Made by a program: the position numbers and the translations under genes. Shown here one piece after another: positions 54,045 through 61,227 of a stretch of DNA of 64,000 nt (position 1 is its first letter; every line of letters begins with the position of its first letter). The stretch comes from Verrucomicrobiaceae bacterium (GTDB lineage: Bacteria > Verrucomicrobiota > Verrucomicrobiia > Verrucomicrobiales > Verrucomicrobiaceae). Location of the stretch: the NCBI GenBank assembly GCA_016713035.1, contig JADJPW010000007.1:248001-312000 (forward strand), given 5' to 3'. The notes beneath the pieces were generated by a model. The model ran no database searches, was not told the origin of the DNA, and was given only the letters and a program-made list of their open reading frames with translations.

Positions 54045-54941
54045 ATGTCTGCCCGCGATCTGCTCACCCTCACGAAATTCCGCCTCAGTGCGCTGGTCAT
54101 TGTGACCACCTTCGTGGGATTCTGGCTGCGTGCTGACCGGCCGCTGGATGTTTGGCTCATGATCCACACACTCATCGGCAGCACGCTGGCGGCTTTTGGT
54201 GCGGCGGTGTTTAATCAGCTCATGGAAATCGAGCCGGATAGCCGCATGCAGCGCACGGCAGATCGCCCGCTGCCCTCTGGCCGCGTGAGTCCATCCACGG
54301 CCTTTGGCCTGGGATGGCTGCTGAGTGCGGTAGCGCTCATTCACCTGGTCCACCGCGTGAATGTGGAGTCTGCGGCCCTCACAGCTCTGACACTGGCCGT
54401 GTACCTCTTCATCTACACACCGCTGAAGCGCCAAAGCCCGTCCAATACGCTCGTAGGTGCTGTCTCAGGCGCTTTGCCACCCCTCATCGGCTGGGCGGGC
54501 GCTGCCGGTGCTGCCGTGGGGCCTGCGCCTTACTTCCGCTGGCAGCTCATGCTGGAGCCAGGAGCGATCTACCTCTTCGTTCTGCTCTTTCTTTGGCAAC
54601 TACCGCACTTTTTGGCGATCAACTGGATGTACCGTGATGAGTACCGCAAAGGCGGCTTCGTCATGCTGGCCAATGAGGACGAGCACGGTGTGCGTACCTC
54701 CCGCCATGCGCTGGCCTATGCCTTCGCGACGATGCTGCTGATGCTTTATCCCGTGTATAGCGGCGTAGCGCATGCGTGGTGGTTTTTGCCGCCAGCGTTG
54801 CTCCTCAGTGGATGGCTCAGTTGGCTTGCGCTACGCTTCAATCGCATGCCAGAGCGACCCACCGCGAGAAAGCTCTTTTTCTGCACTCTGATGTATCTAC
54901 CGCTCATCCTCATCGTGACCGTGCTGGCATGGAAGCGATGA
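54045..54941 (+). CDS. ctaB: Protoheme IX farnesyltransferase
   Basis: The 298-residue UbiA-family membrane enzyme makes heme O for terminal oxidases. It begins LTLTKFRLSALVIVTTFVGFWL; the prenyl-diphosphate-binding site reads NQLMEIEPDSRMQRTADRPLPSGR, where Glu replaces the first Asp of NxxxDxxxD. The second site is YRDEYRKGGFVML. Nine helices are plausible. It leads a small oxidase assembly cluster with SCO and DUF420 genes. Confidence 0.94.
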   Translation: MSARDLLTLTKFRLSALVIVTTFVGFWLRADRPLDVWLMIHTLIGSTLAAFGAAVFNQLMEIEPDSRMQRTADRPLPSGRVSPSTAFGLGWLLSAVALIHLVHRVNVESAALTALTLAVYLFIYTPLKRQSPSNTLVGAVSGALPPLIGWAGAAGAAVGPAPYFRWQLMLEPGAIYLFVLLFLWQLPHFLAINWMYRDEYRKGGFVMLANEDEHGVRTSRHALAYAFATMLLMLYPVYSGVAHAWWFLPPALLLSGWLSWLALRFNRMPERPTARKLFFCTLMYLPLILIVTVLAWKR

Positions 54942-54981
54942 AAAAACTGTGCTCTGACCCTTTTTCTCTCCTGCAACTGCC

Positions 54982-55707
54982 ATGTCCGCCCCTGAACCTG
55001 CTCCGAAAGCCCCGCTGAATCCCTGGTCCATCTGGATTCCGATCATCATCATCACTTTAGGCATCGTGGTGTTCTACAACTGGCTCATCTTCCGCCAGCG
55101 GCAGGAGATGGACCGTGTGAAAGCCGAGTCTGCTGGCCAAGCTGCCCGCCCAGCCATCATGAGCCGCCTGACCGATGATCTGGAGCTCACCGAGCGTAGT
55201 GGGAAAATTGTCCACCTCGCCGAGCTGCGGGGGAAAATCCTCGTCGCCTCGTGGGTCTTCACTCGCTGCTCACGTGGCTGCTCCGCCATCACCGCGCAGA
55301 TGAAGGAGCTGCATGATGAATTCGCCTCCAATCCTGAGGTGCACTTCCTTTCCTTCACACTCGATACGGAGGACACGCCCGAGCAGCTCACCAAGTTCGC
55401 CAAAGGCTTCCAAATCCCGGATGACGCACGCTGGTGGTTCCTCAATGGCGACAAGACCAAGGTGCGCAATTACATGACACGCCAGTTCGGCTTCCGCCCA
55501 GTGGAGGACATTCCAGAGAATCAGCGCCTCGGGCCTGATGACAAATACATGCACGATCTGCGCATCGCCATCGTCGATCACCAGGGCCATGTGCGTGGTC
55601 TGGAAGACGTGCAAAACCAAGACCCCGCCACTGCGAAGTACTGGCAGCAGCACATCCGCCAGACGCTGCGCTACCTCATTGACCTGCGGGATGGCAAAGT
55701 GAAATAA
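54982..55707 (+). CDS. SCO1/SenC-type copper chaperone
   Basis: The 241-residue protein is anchored by one N-terminal helix (IWIPIIIITLGIVVFYNWLIF) with a thioredoxin-like SCO domain outside. The copper motif CxxxC is C96-S-R-G-C100, and the conserved histidine occurs in KYMHDLRIAIVD near residue 193. SCO proteins insert CuA into cytochrome oxidase subunit II. It is followed by DUF420 after 33 bases and preceded by ctaB after 40, as in oxidase assembly operons. Confidence 0.9.
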   Translation: MSAPEPAPKAPLNPWSIWIPIIIITLGIVVFYNWLIFRQRQEMDRVKAESAGQAARPAIMSRLTDDLELTERSGKIVHLAELRGKILVASWVFTRCSRGCSAITAQMKELHDEFASNPEVHFLSFTLDTEDTPEQLTKFAKGFQIPDDARWWFLNGDKTKVRNYMTRQFGFRPVEDIPENQRLGPDDKYMHDLRIAIVDHQGHVRGLEDVQNQDPATAKYWQQHIRQTLRYLIDLRDGKVK

Positions 55708-55740
55708 GACCTAGAACGCAACACCTCTGATCTCTGCGCT

Positions 55741-56175
55741 ATGACCGTCACCGAACTGCCAAAGCTCTACACCATCTTCAATGCCTGTGCCCTGCTGCAC
55801 ATCCTGCTGGGACTGACGATGATCAAAATCGGCCAGCGCAAAGCGCATGTGGCTAGCATGATCATCGCGCTGGCATTCTCTGCCGCTTTTCTCGGTTGTT
55901 ACTTGTACTATCACTTCACGGTCGGTCATGTGCGCTTCGCTGGCACTGGCACCGTGCGCATGATCTACTTAGCTCTGCTGATCACGCATATCCCACTGGC
56001 GGTGCTGAACCTGCCGATGATCATCATGACGGTGCTACCGGCCCTGCGGCACCGTTTTGATAAGCATAAGCGCCTCGCGAAATGGACCGTGCCCGTGTGG
56101 CTCTATGTCTCCGTCACTGGCATCATCATCTACCTGATGTGCTACGTGTGGTATGGCCCACCGATCCGCGGGTGA
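55741..56175 (+). CDS. DUF420 membrane protein
   Basis: The 144-residue protein with four predicted helices matches DUF420, a family found next to cytochrome oxidase assembly genes; some members are needed for caa3/aa3 maturation. Characteristic segments are YTIFNACALLHILLGLTMIKIGQRKAHVASM and YLALLITHIPLAVLNLPMI, with histidines in helices. Operon position after ctaB and SCO supports the same role. The oxidase structural genes are not in the window. Confidence 0.85.
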   Translation: MTVTELPKLYTIFNACALLHILLGLTMIKIGQRKAHVASMIIALAFSAAFLGCYLYYHFTVGHVRFAGTGTVRMIYLALLITHIPLAVLNLPMIIMTVLPALRHRFDKHKRLAKWTVPVWLYVSVTGIIIYLMCYVWYGPPIRG

Positions 56176-56213
56176 GATGGATCACTTCCAAAACGCCAAA
56201 GGGCACCGCACCA

Positions 56214-57431
56214 TCATAGTGCGACAGAGGAAAGCAGCTCCTGCATTCTGCGACCGAGCCTTTTGAGCGGGGAGAGATAAGGTTTCTCGCTGTCGAGGAT
56301 CTGGGCGTAGCGGATGAGGCCGATGGGGGCAGAGAACTGCGGGTTTTCAAAGGTGGAGCTGATGCCACTGACGGGTGCAGAGCCTGCGCGGGTGATTTTG
56401 CGGCCAAAGACCTCATGCGCGACGTTTTCGATGCCTTTCATGAGGCTGACGCCGCCCGTGAGGAAGACGCCGGCTCCGAGGCGACCGAGGTGGTCTTCAC
56501 ATTTCAGCTTCACGGTCTCCAGGATCTCCTGGGTGCGGAGATACATGACTTCATTGAGCACGGCGCGGGACACCTCGCCGAGGATGAGGCCGGTATCGTC
56601 TTCGATGTTGATCATTTCATCAGGGTCGATGTCTTGGTAATCGACGCTGCCTTCTTCGACTTTGAGGCGCTCTGCGCGGCCATTGGGGATCTCCAGCGCC
56701 ATCGCGATGTCATTGGTGATGTGGTCGCCACCGAGGGGGACACAGCCAGAGGCGGTGATCATGCCGTCTTCATAAAGCACGTAATCGCAGGTGCCTGCGC
56801 CGAAGTCGAGCATGAGAGCTCCCTGGGCCTTCGCCTCACGGGTGAGGACGACCTGTGCGGCGGCGACGGGGCAGAAGACGACGTCTTCGACTTCGAGCGG
56901 AATCTCACGCACACAGCGGATGGCATTCTGGATGCGGCCACGGATGCCATGGATGATGTGGTAGTCCGCTTCGAGCACGCGGCCTTCTCGGCCGATGGGC
57001 TGGCGCACGCCTTCCACGCCATCGACGATGTATTGGCGGGTGACGCTGTGGAGGAAGACGTTTTGCTGCGGGATGCTGACGTTGCGGGCGATTTCTTTGG
57101 CCTCTTCGACATCGTCCTCGGTGATCTCGGTCTGGTCGTCGGGGAGGCGGTGGCAACCGCGGTTGTTGAGGCTTTCGATGTGGGCACCGCTGACGCCGAG
57201 GAAGACATTGCGGATCATGACATCGCTGCGGTCTTCTGCACGGACGAGGGCGTCGTTGAGGCAGGTCTGCACGGTTTCAAAATCGACGATCTCGCCTTTG
57301 CGCACGCCGCGTGAAGGGGCCTGGCCGACGCCGAGGATTTTGATGGCCCCGTCTTTTTTTGCTTCACCGACGACGACGCAGATTTTGTGCGTCCCGATTT
57401 CGAGTCCAGCGTAGATGTTGCTCTTGGCCAT
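56214..57431 (-). CDS. ftsA: Cell division protein FtsA
   Basis: The 405-residue actin-like protein tethers the Z-ring to the membrane. It begins IYAGLEIGTHKICVVVGEAKKDG with the phosphate-1 loop, and contains GVSGAHIESLNNRGCHRL, LDFGAGTCDYVLYEDGMI and GVFLTGGVSLMKGIENVA. A C-terminal amphipathic helix (LKRLGRRMQELLSSVAL) is the membrane target. It follows ftsQ by six bases. ftsZ, usually next, is absent; the gene beyond is the convergent DUF420. Confidence 0.95.
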   Translation of the reverse strand: MAKSNIYAGLEIGTHKICVVVGEAKKDGAIKILGVGQAPSRGVRKGEIVDFETVQTCLNDALVRAEDRSDVMIRNVFLGVSGAHIESLNNRGCHRLPDDQTEITEDDVEEAKEIARNVSIPQQNVFLHSVTRQYIVDGVEGVRQPIGREGRVLEADYHIIHGIRGRIQNAIRCVREIPLEVEDVVFCPVAAAQVVLTREAKAQGALMLDFGAGTCDYVLYEDGMITASGCVPLGGDHITNDIAMALEIPNGRAERLKVEEGSVDYQDIDPDEMINIEDDTGLILGEVSRAVLNEVMYLRTQEILETVKLKCEDHLGRLGAGVFLTGGVSLMKGIENVAHEVFGRKITRAGSAPVSGISSTFENPQFSAPIGLIRYAQILDSEKPYLSPLKRLGRRMQELLSSVAL

Positions 57432-57437
57432 GGCGAT

Positions 57438-58400
57438 TTATTTGGAGGGTGTGACGGTATGCTCCGTGAGCGTGATTCCGGCGAGGTCTGGGGTGCCGTG
57501 AAAAGTGACAGGTGTGTTGCCTGCGGGGATGAGATTGAGTGTGGCGAGCTTCCACTGGCGTGTGCGGGTGCTGTGGAGCACGCGCTCGTAGCGCTCGAGC
57601 TGCTGCTCCAGATCGTCTGCGCCGAAGGTGATGACTTTGCTCTCTGCGGTGGCGAAGTGGGCCTCCATGGACCATGCATTCGGCACGATGATGAGCTTTA
57701 CGGCTTCATCATTGGTCTCGGCACGGGTATTGAGCTCTTTGAGGAGGCTCAGTGCGGTGTGGACCTGGGCATTCGGGATGGGGGAGCCGTAAAAGGCCTG
57801 GCTGAGGCCATCAAAGCGGATGGTGGGCAGACTGAGGAAGTCTTTGGTGATGACCTCGCAGGGCATGGGCACGCCCTCCGCATCGAGCAGGCAGCCCGCG
57901 CCGCTGCGTGCAGCGTAGTATTTGAGCTTCGCACATTCCAGCCATGCGACGGGGATGCGCTGGGTGACATCCAGGGTGAGGCGGCCATTGTAGTCGCGGT
58001 GGATGCGCACATTTTTGACCTGGGGCAGCCTTTCTAATCGAGCGCGGACATCACGGATGTTCAGGGTGAGTAGATTCGTGTCCAGAGTGAGCGCTGTGGC
58101 ACGGACGATGCGCGGCACGGAGAGAGGACCCTCTGTATTCACGACCAGTTGGCGGAGGAGGAACTGAGCATTTTTTTCGAAGGCTTCCTCCCAGACGACT
58201 TTGCCCAAAGCGATGGCTCCGATGATGACGATGAGCCAGACGGCATTACGAAAGCCGCGGCGCTTCGCTGCCTCTGCCTCCTGGGCACGGATGATGGGCG
58301 ACTCGGGCTCGTAGTCGATGATGTGCGGCACAGCAGCACCTTTCCGCGTGCGGAAGGAGCGGTTGGTGGCAGAGCGCGTACTTTTTTTCGCCGAAGGCAT
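57438..58400 (-). CDS. ftsQ: FtsQ/DivIB-type cell division protein
   Basis: The 320-residue protein has a basic cytoplasmic N-terminus (about 1-55), one transmembrane helix (FRNAVWLIVIIGAIALGKVVW) and a POTRA-type domain beginning FLLRQLVVNTEGPLSVPRIVRA, then the FtsQ domain (DVRARLERLPQVKNVRIHRDYNGRLTLDV, VAWLEC). It links the divisome across the membrane. The chosen ATG at 58400 follows an upstream in-frame alternative that adds 14 residues. It forms a two-gene unit with ftsA. Confidence 0.82.
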   Translation of the reverse strand: MPSAKKSTRSATNRSFRTRKGAAVPHIIDYEPESPIIRAQEAEAAKRRGFRNAVWLIVIIGAIALGKVVWEEAFEKNAQFLLRQLVVNTEGPLSVPRIVRATALTLDTNLLTLNIRDVRARLERLPQVKNVRIHRDYNGRLTLDVTQRIPVAWLECAKLKYYAARSGAGCLLDAEGVPMPCEVITKDFLSLPTIRFDGLSQAFYGSPIPNAQVHTALSLLKELNTRAETNDEAVKLIIVPNAWSMEAHFATAESKVITFGADDLEQQLERYERVLHSTRTRQWKLATLNLIPAGNTPVTFHGTPDLAGITLTEHTVTPSK

Positions 58401-58521
58401 AGCGGGAGGGCAAAATGGCAGGAAGACCGCAGGGGCGGTCATCTTTAAGACATCCTAAATAACGGATACCCAATCCGAATGCCATAATTATTCGCTAAAA
58501 TTTGCGCTGGTTGGAGCAGGG

Positions 58522-58567
58522 CACCTAGCGCCAGAGCGGCTCTGGGCCTCTCCGCCTCTGCTAGGTG
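58522..58567. terminator. Hairpin between lexA and ftsQ
   Basis: CACCTAGC and GCTAGGTG are perfect eight-base outer arms; the inner AGAGCGG and CCGCCTCT extend the pairing with a bulge. It lies 38 bases past the lexA stop and upstream of ftsQ. There is no T-run on the minus strand, so terminator function is uncertain. Confidence 0.45.
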
Positions 58568-58604
58568 GCATTTTCTCTATTCACCACAGCACGGTGTAGG
58601 TGGC

Positions 58605-59240
58605 TCAGTCTCGACGGAAATGGCGGATCATGCCGACCATCACGCCCTGGATGAGTAGCTCCTGGGCAGGGAGCAGGTCTGGATAGCGCTCATTTTCAGC
58701 TTTGAGGAAGGGCTGGCCATTGCTGATGAGGTAGCGCTTCAGCGTGGTCTCGCCGTCGATGAGGGCGGCGACGATGTCTTTTTCACGGGGCTCACGGATC
58801 TCCAAAATCACAAAATCGCCGCTGCAAATGTGCGCTTCGATCATGCTGTCTCCCCGCACTTTGAGAGCAAAGCTCTTCGATGTACGTGGGATGCCGAGCG
58901 TATTCACATCCACCGAAATGCAGCCATCTGCATGCTGGGCCACATCACTGGGCATCCCCGCCGGGATGGTGCCAAATACGGGAATGTCGATGATCTCTGC
59001 GCGGTCGAGATCCTCTGGGAAGACCACGGCGCGTGCTTTATGCGCATGGCGCTGGATGACGCCTTTTTTCTCCAGTGCACGCAGGTGGCTCATGGCCGCC
59101 GTCTGGCTGGAAAAACCGAAATGTTTCTGAATGTCACGCGTGGAGGGCATCACGCCTTCCGAGCGCTGGTAGCTGCGGAGATAATCGAGCAGCTCTTGCT
59201 GGCGAGCAGTGAGCTGGGCTTCGCGTTGTCGAGGCATCAT
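58605..59240 (-). CDS. lexA: LexA SOS repressor
   Basis: The 211-residue repressor has a winged-helix DNA-binding domain (LTARQQELLDYLRSY, then MPSTRDIQKHFGFSSQTAAMSHLRALEKKG) and a self-cleaving peptidase domain: cleavage site A94-G95 in GTIPAGMPSD, nucleophile S132 in VRGDSMIEA and K168 in GETTLKRY. RecA filaments stimulate cleavage. A palindrome matching a LexA box lies 24 bases upstream of the ATG, so autoregulation is expected. A longer in-frame extension upstream would run through that box and is rejected. Confidence 0.94.
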   Translation of the reverse strand: MMPRQREAQLTARQQELLDYLRSYQRSEGVMPSTRDIQKHFGFSSQTAAMSHLRALEKKGVIQRHAHKARAVVFPEDLDRAEIIDIPVFGTIPAGMPSDVAQHADGCISVDVNTLGIPRTSKSFALKVRGDSMIEAHICSGDFVILEIREPREKDIVAALIDGETTLKRYLISNGQPFLKAENERYPDLLPAQELLIQGVMVGMIRHFRRD

Positions 59241-59263
59241 AATAGGGAAGGGTGATGTTGTTC

Positions 59264-59279
59264 TTGTTCGGTCGAACAA
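59264..59279. promoter_or_regulatory. Predicted LexA (SOS) box
   Basis: TTGTTC-GGTC-GAACAA is a perfect 16-base palindrome containing TGTTC-N4-GAACA, which I recall as the LexA motif described for Verrucomicrobia. It lies 24 bases before lexA and 66 bases before the divergent TPR gene, so both may be SOS-controlled. Confidence 0.8.
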
Positions 59280-59344
59280 TCCGACTCTACGTTCCATGTG
59301 CAAGAAGTTTTCCAGATGGCACATTCTGGGCATCATACCGCAAA

Positions 59345-60004
59345 ATGAAGCTCATCCTCTGCCTCCTCCTCTGCGCTACTGCGCTGTCTGCCCAAGACGC
59401 CGCCGCACCACTCAATCCAGCCGCCGTCGAAAAAGTCGGTGAGCTGCCGCCACTGACCAAAGTGCTCAATCAACGTGCGGCCACCGCCTTCTCGAAAAAA
59501 GACTGGGCCACCGCCCGGAAGGCCTACCAGGAGATGATCGATCTCGATCCGCAGAATGCGCTGGTGTGGGCCAATCTGGGTGCGGTGGAGCAACAAGCCG
59601 GTGACATGAAAAAAGCCGTGCAGTGCTTTGAGAAGTCCGTGCAGAGCAATCCAGAGCTCGCTAGCTCGTGGCTCGCGCTCGGTCTGCTGCGCCTAGAGGC
59701 GGGCGATACGTATCTTGCCATCTCTGCGCTGGCACGGGCGGTGAATGAGGAGCCAGAGGATGCCCGTGCGCACAATTACCTGGCCATCGCTGCGAAAAAT
59801 CTCGGATGGGCAGATGCCGCACAGGCAGAGCTGCAAAAAGCACTCACTTTGAAGCCGGATTATGGCGCTGCGCACTTCAATCTGGCGCTGATGATGCTCG
59901 ATCAGCGCCCGCCGGCCATCGAGCTCGCGAAGCGGCACTACGAAAAAGCCCGCGCACTCGGCATGGAAAAAGATGAAGTCGTCGAGCGCAGGCTCAAAGA
60001 GTGA
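59345..60004 (+). CDS. Exported TPR protein
   Basis: The 219-residue protein has a signal peptide (LILCLLLCATALSAQ) and four to five tetratricopeptide repeats, for example AATAFSKKDWATARKAYQEMIDLDPQNALVWANLGAVEQQ (in parts) and AHNYLAIAAKNLGWADAAQAELQKALTLKPDYGAAHFNL. TPR arrays mediate protein contacts; the partner is unknown. It starts 66 bases from the predicted LexA box and is followed by bioF after six bases, so the two genes are probably co-transcribed. Confidence 0.82.
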   Translation: MKLILCLLLCATALSAQDAAAPLNPAAVEKVGELPPLTKVLNQRAATAFSKKDWATARKAYQEMIDLDPQNALVWANLGAVEQQAGDMKKAVQCFEKSVQSNPELASSWLALGLLRLEAGDTYLAISALARAVNEEPEDARAHNYLAIAAKNLGWADAAQAELQKALTLKPDYGAAHFNLALMMLDQRPPAIELAKRHYEKARALGMEKDEVVERRLKE

Positions 60005-60010
60005 TCCATC

Positions 60011-61174
60011 ATGCGTGACTGGAGCCTGCAATCTGAACTCGATGACCTGCGTGCGCAGGATCTCTGGCGTGAGCTACGCACGCTCGATGCCGGTGAGGAG
60101 CAGCAAGTGATGCGTGATGGGCGCCTGGTGGTGAATTTCTCCTCGAACGACTATCTCGGCCTCGCAGGCTCAGAGGTGCTGCATGCGGCCTTGGAAGATG
60201 GGCTGGCGAAGCACAGCGGTGGCAGTGGTGCCTCACGGTTAGTCTGCGGCACTCAGCGTGCTCACACGGAGCTGGAGGAGGCCTTGGCGGCTTTTAAGGG
60301 CACCCAGGCGGCGCTGAGTTTCAGCAGTGGTTATGCGGTGGCGCTAGGGGTCATCCCCGCACTCCTGAGCCGTGGGGATACGATCATCCTGGATAAGCTT
60401 TGCCACGCCAGCCTAGTCGATGCAGCAAGGCTGAGCGGTGCGACGATTCGTGTCTTTCCGCATAATCATGTCGAAAAGCTCGCTCGCCTGCTGGCCACGG
60501 CCTCTGGACGTGTTTTGATCGTCACGGAGTCCATTTTCAGCATGGATGGTGATGCAGCGGCGCTGCGGGAAATCATTGAGCTAAAGGAACAGCACGGTGC
60601 CTGGCTGCTGCTGGATGAGGCGCATGCGGTGGGTGTCCTGGGCCCACAGGGCAGGGGACTGGCGGCTCAGCTAGGCCTGGAGGGCCGCGTGGAGCTGCAC
60701 ATGGGCACACTGAGCAAGGCACTGGGCCTCAGCGGTGGCTACCTCGCCGCTTCGCGTGTGGTCATCGACCTTCTCATCAACCGAGCTCGCAGTTTTATCT
60801 ACTCCACGGCACCACCGCCGTTTCTGGCCCATGCAGCGGCACGGATGCTCGCCCATGTCGCGAGTGATGATGGAGATGCTAGGCGCCAAAAACTGCAAAA
60901 TCATGTCTCCAGCCTCCAAACGGCGATTTCGGCCCCTGCACGACCTGCGGCCATTTTACCGCTCATTTTGGGTGCAGAGTCTCTGGCGCTGAAATCGAGC
61001 GCTGCGCTGCTAGCGGCAGGTTTTTTGGTCCCAGCGATCCGTTTTCCCACCGTGGCTCGTGGCAGTGCCCGCCTGCGCATCTCTCTGAGCGCGGCACATT
61101 CGACGCAGCAGGTCACACAGCTCGCGGCGGCCCTCACAGCCTATCTTCCGCCGGAAAATAAAGCATCCGTCTGA
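60011..61174 (+). CDS. bioF: 8-amino-7-oxononanoate synthase
   Basis: The 387-residue PLP enzyme joins pimeloyl-ACP/CoA and L-alanine in biotin synthesis. It has NFSSNDYLGLAG, GSGASRLVCGTQRAHTELEEALAAFKG, LLLDEAHAVGVLGPQGRG, and PLP-lysine in GTLSKALGLSGGYLA near residue 240. The related 2-amino-3-ketobutyrate CoA ligase is an alternative, but length and motifs fit BioF. No other biotin genes are in the window. Its 3' end forms the left arm of a hairpin. Confidence 0.88.
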   Translation: MRDWSLQSELDDLRAQDLWRELRTLDAGEEQQVMRDGRLVVNFSSNDYLGLAGSEVLHAALEDGLAKHSGGSGASRLVCGTQRAHTELEEALAAFKGTQAALSFSSGYAVALGVIPALLSRGDTIILDKLCHASLVDAARLSGATIRVFPHNHVEKLARLLATASGRVLIVTESIFSMDGDAAALREIIELKEQHGAWLLLDEAHAVGVLGPQGRGLAAQLGLEGRVELHMGTLSKALGLSGGYLAASRVVIDLLINRARSFIYSTAPPPFLAHAAARMLAHVASDDGDARRQKLQNHVSSLQTAISAPARPAAILPLILGAESLALKSSAALLAAGFLVPAIRFPTVARGSARLRISLSAAHSTQQVTQLAAALTAYLPPENKASV

Positions 61175-61197
61175 CCAGCGGGGATCAGACGGATGCG
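61164..61197. terminator. Convergent terminator-like hairpin between bioF and secDF
   Basis: GCATCCGTCTGA pairs perfectly with TCAGACGGATGC over 12 bases around a ten-base loop. The left arm includes the bioF stop codon. On the + strand TTTT follows eleven bases later. It probably ends both convergent transcripts. Confidence 0.7.
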
Positions 61198-61227
61198 AGA
61201 GGTGTTTTAGAGCTGAAGTAAGGCGGA

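Noticed and set aside
59345..61174. Biotin biosynthesis operon
   Set aside because: Only bioF is present, preceded by a TPR gene and followed by convergent secDF.
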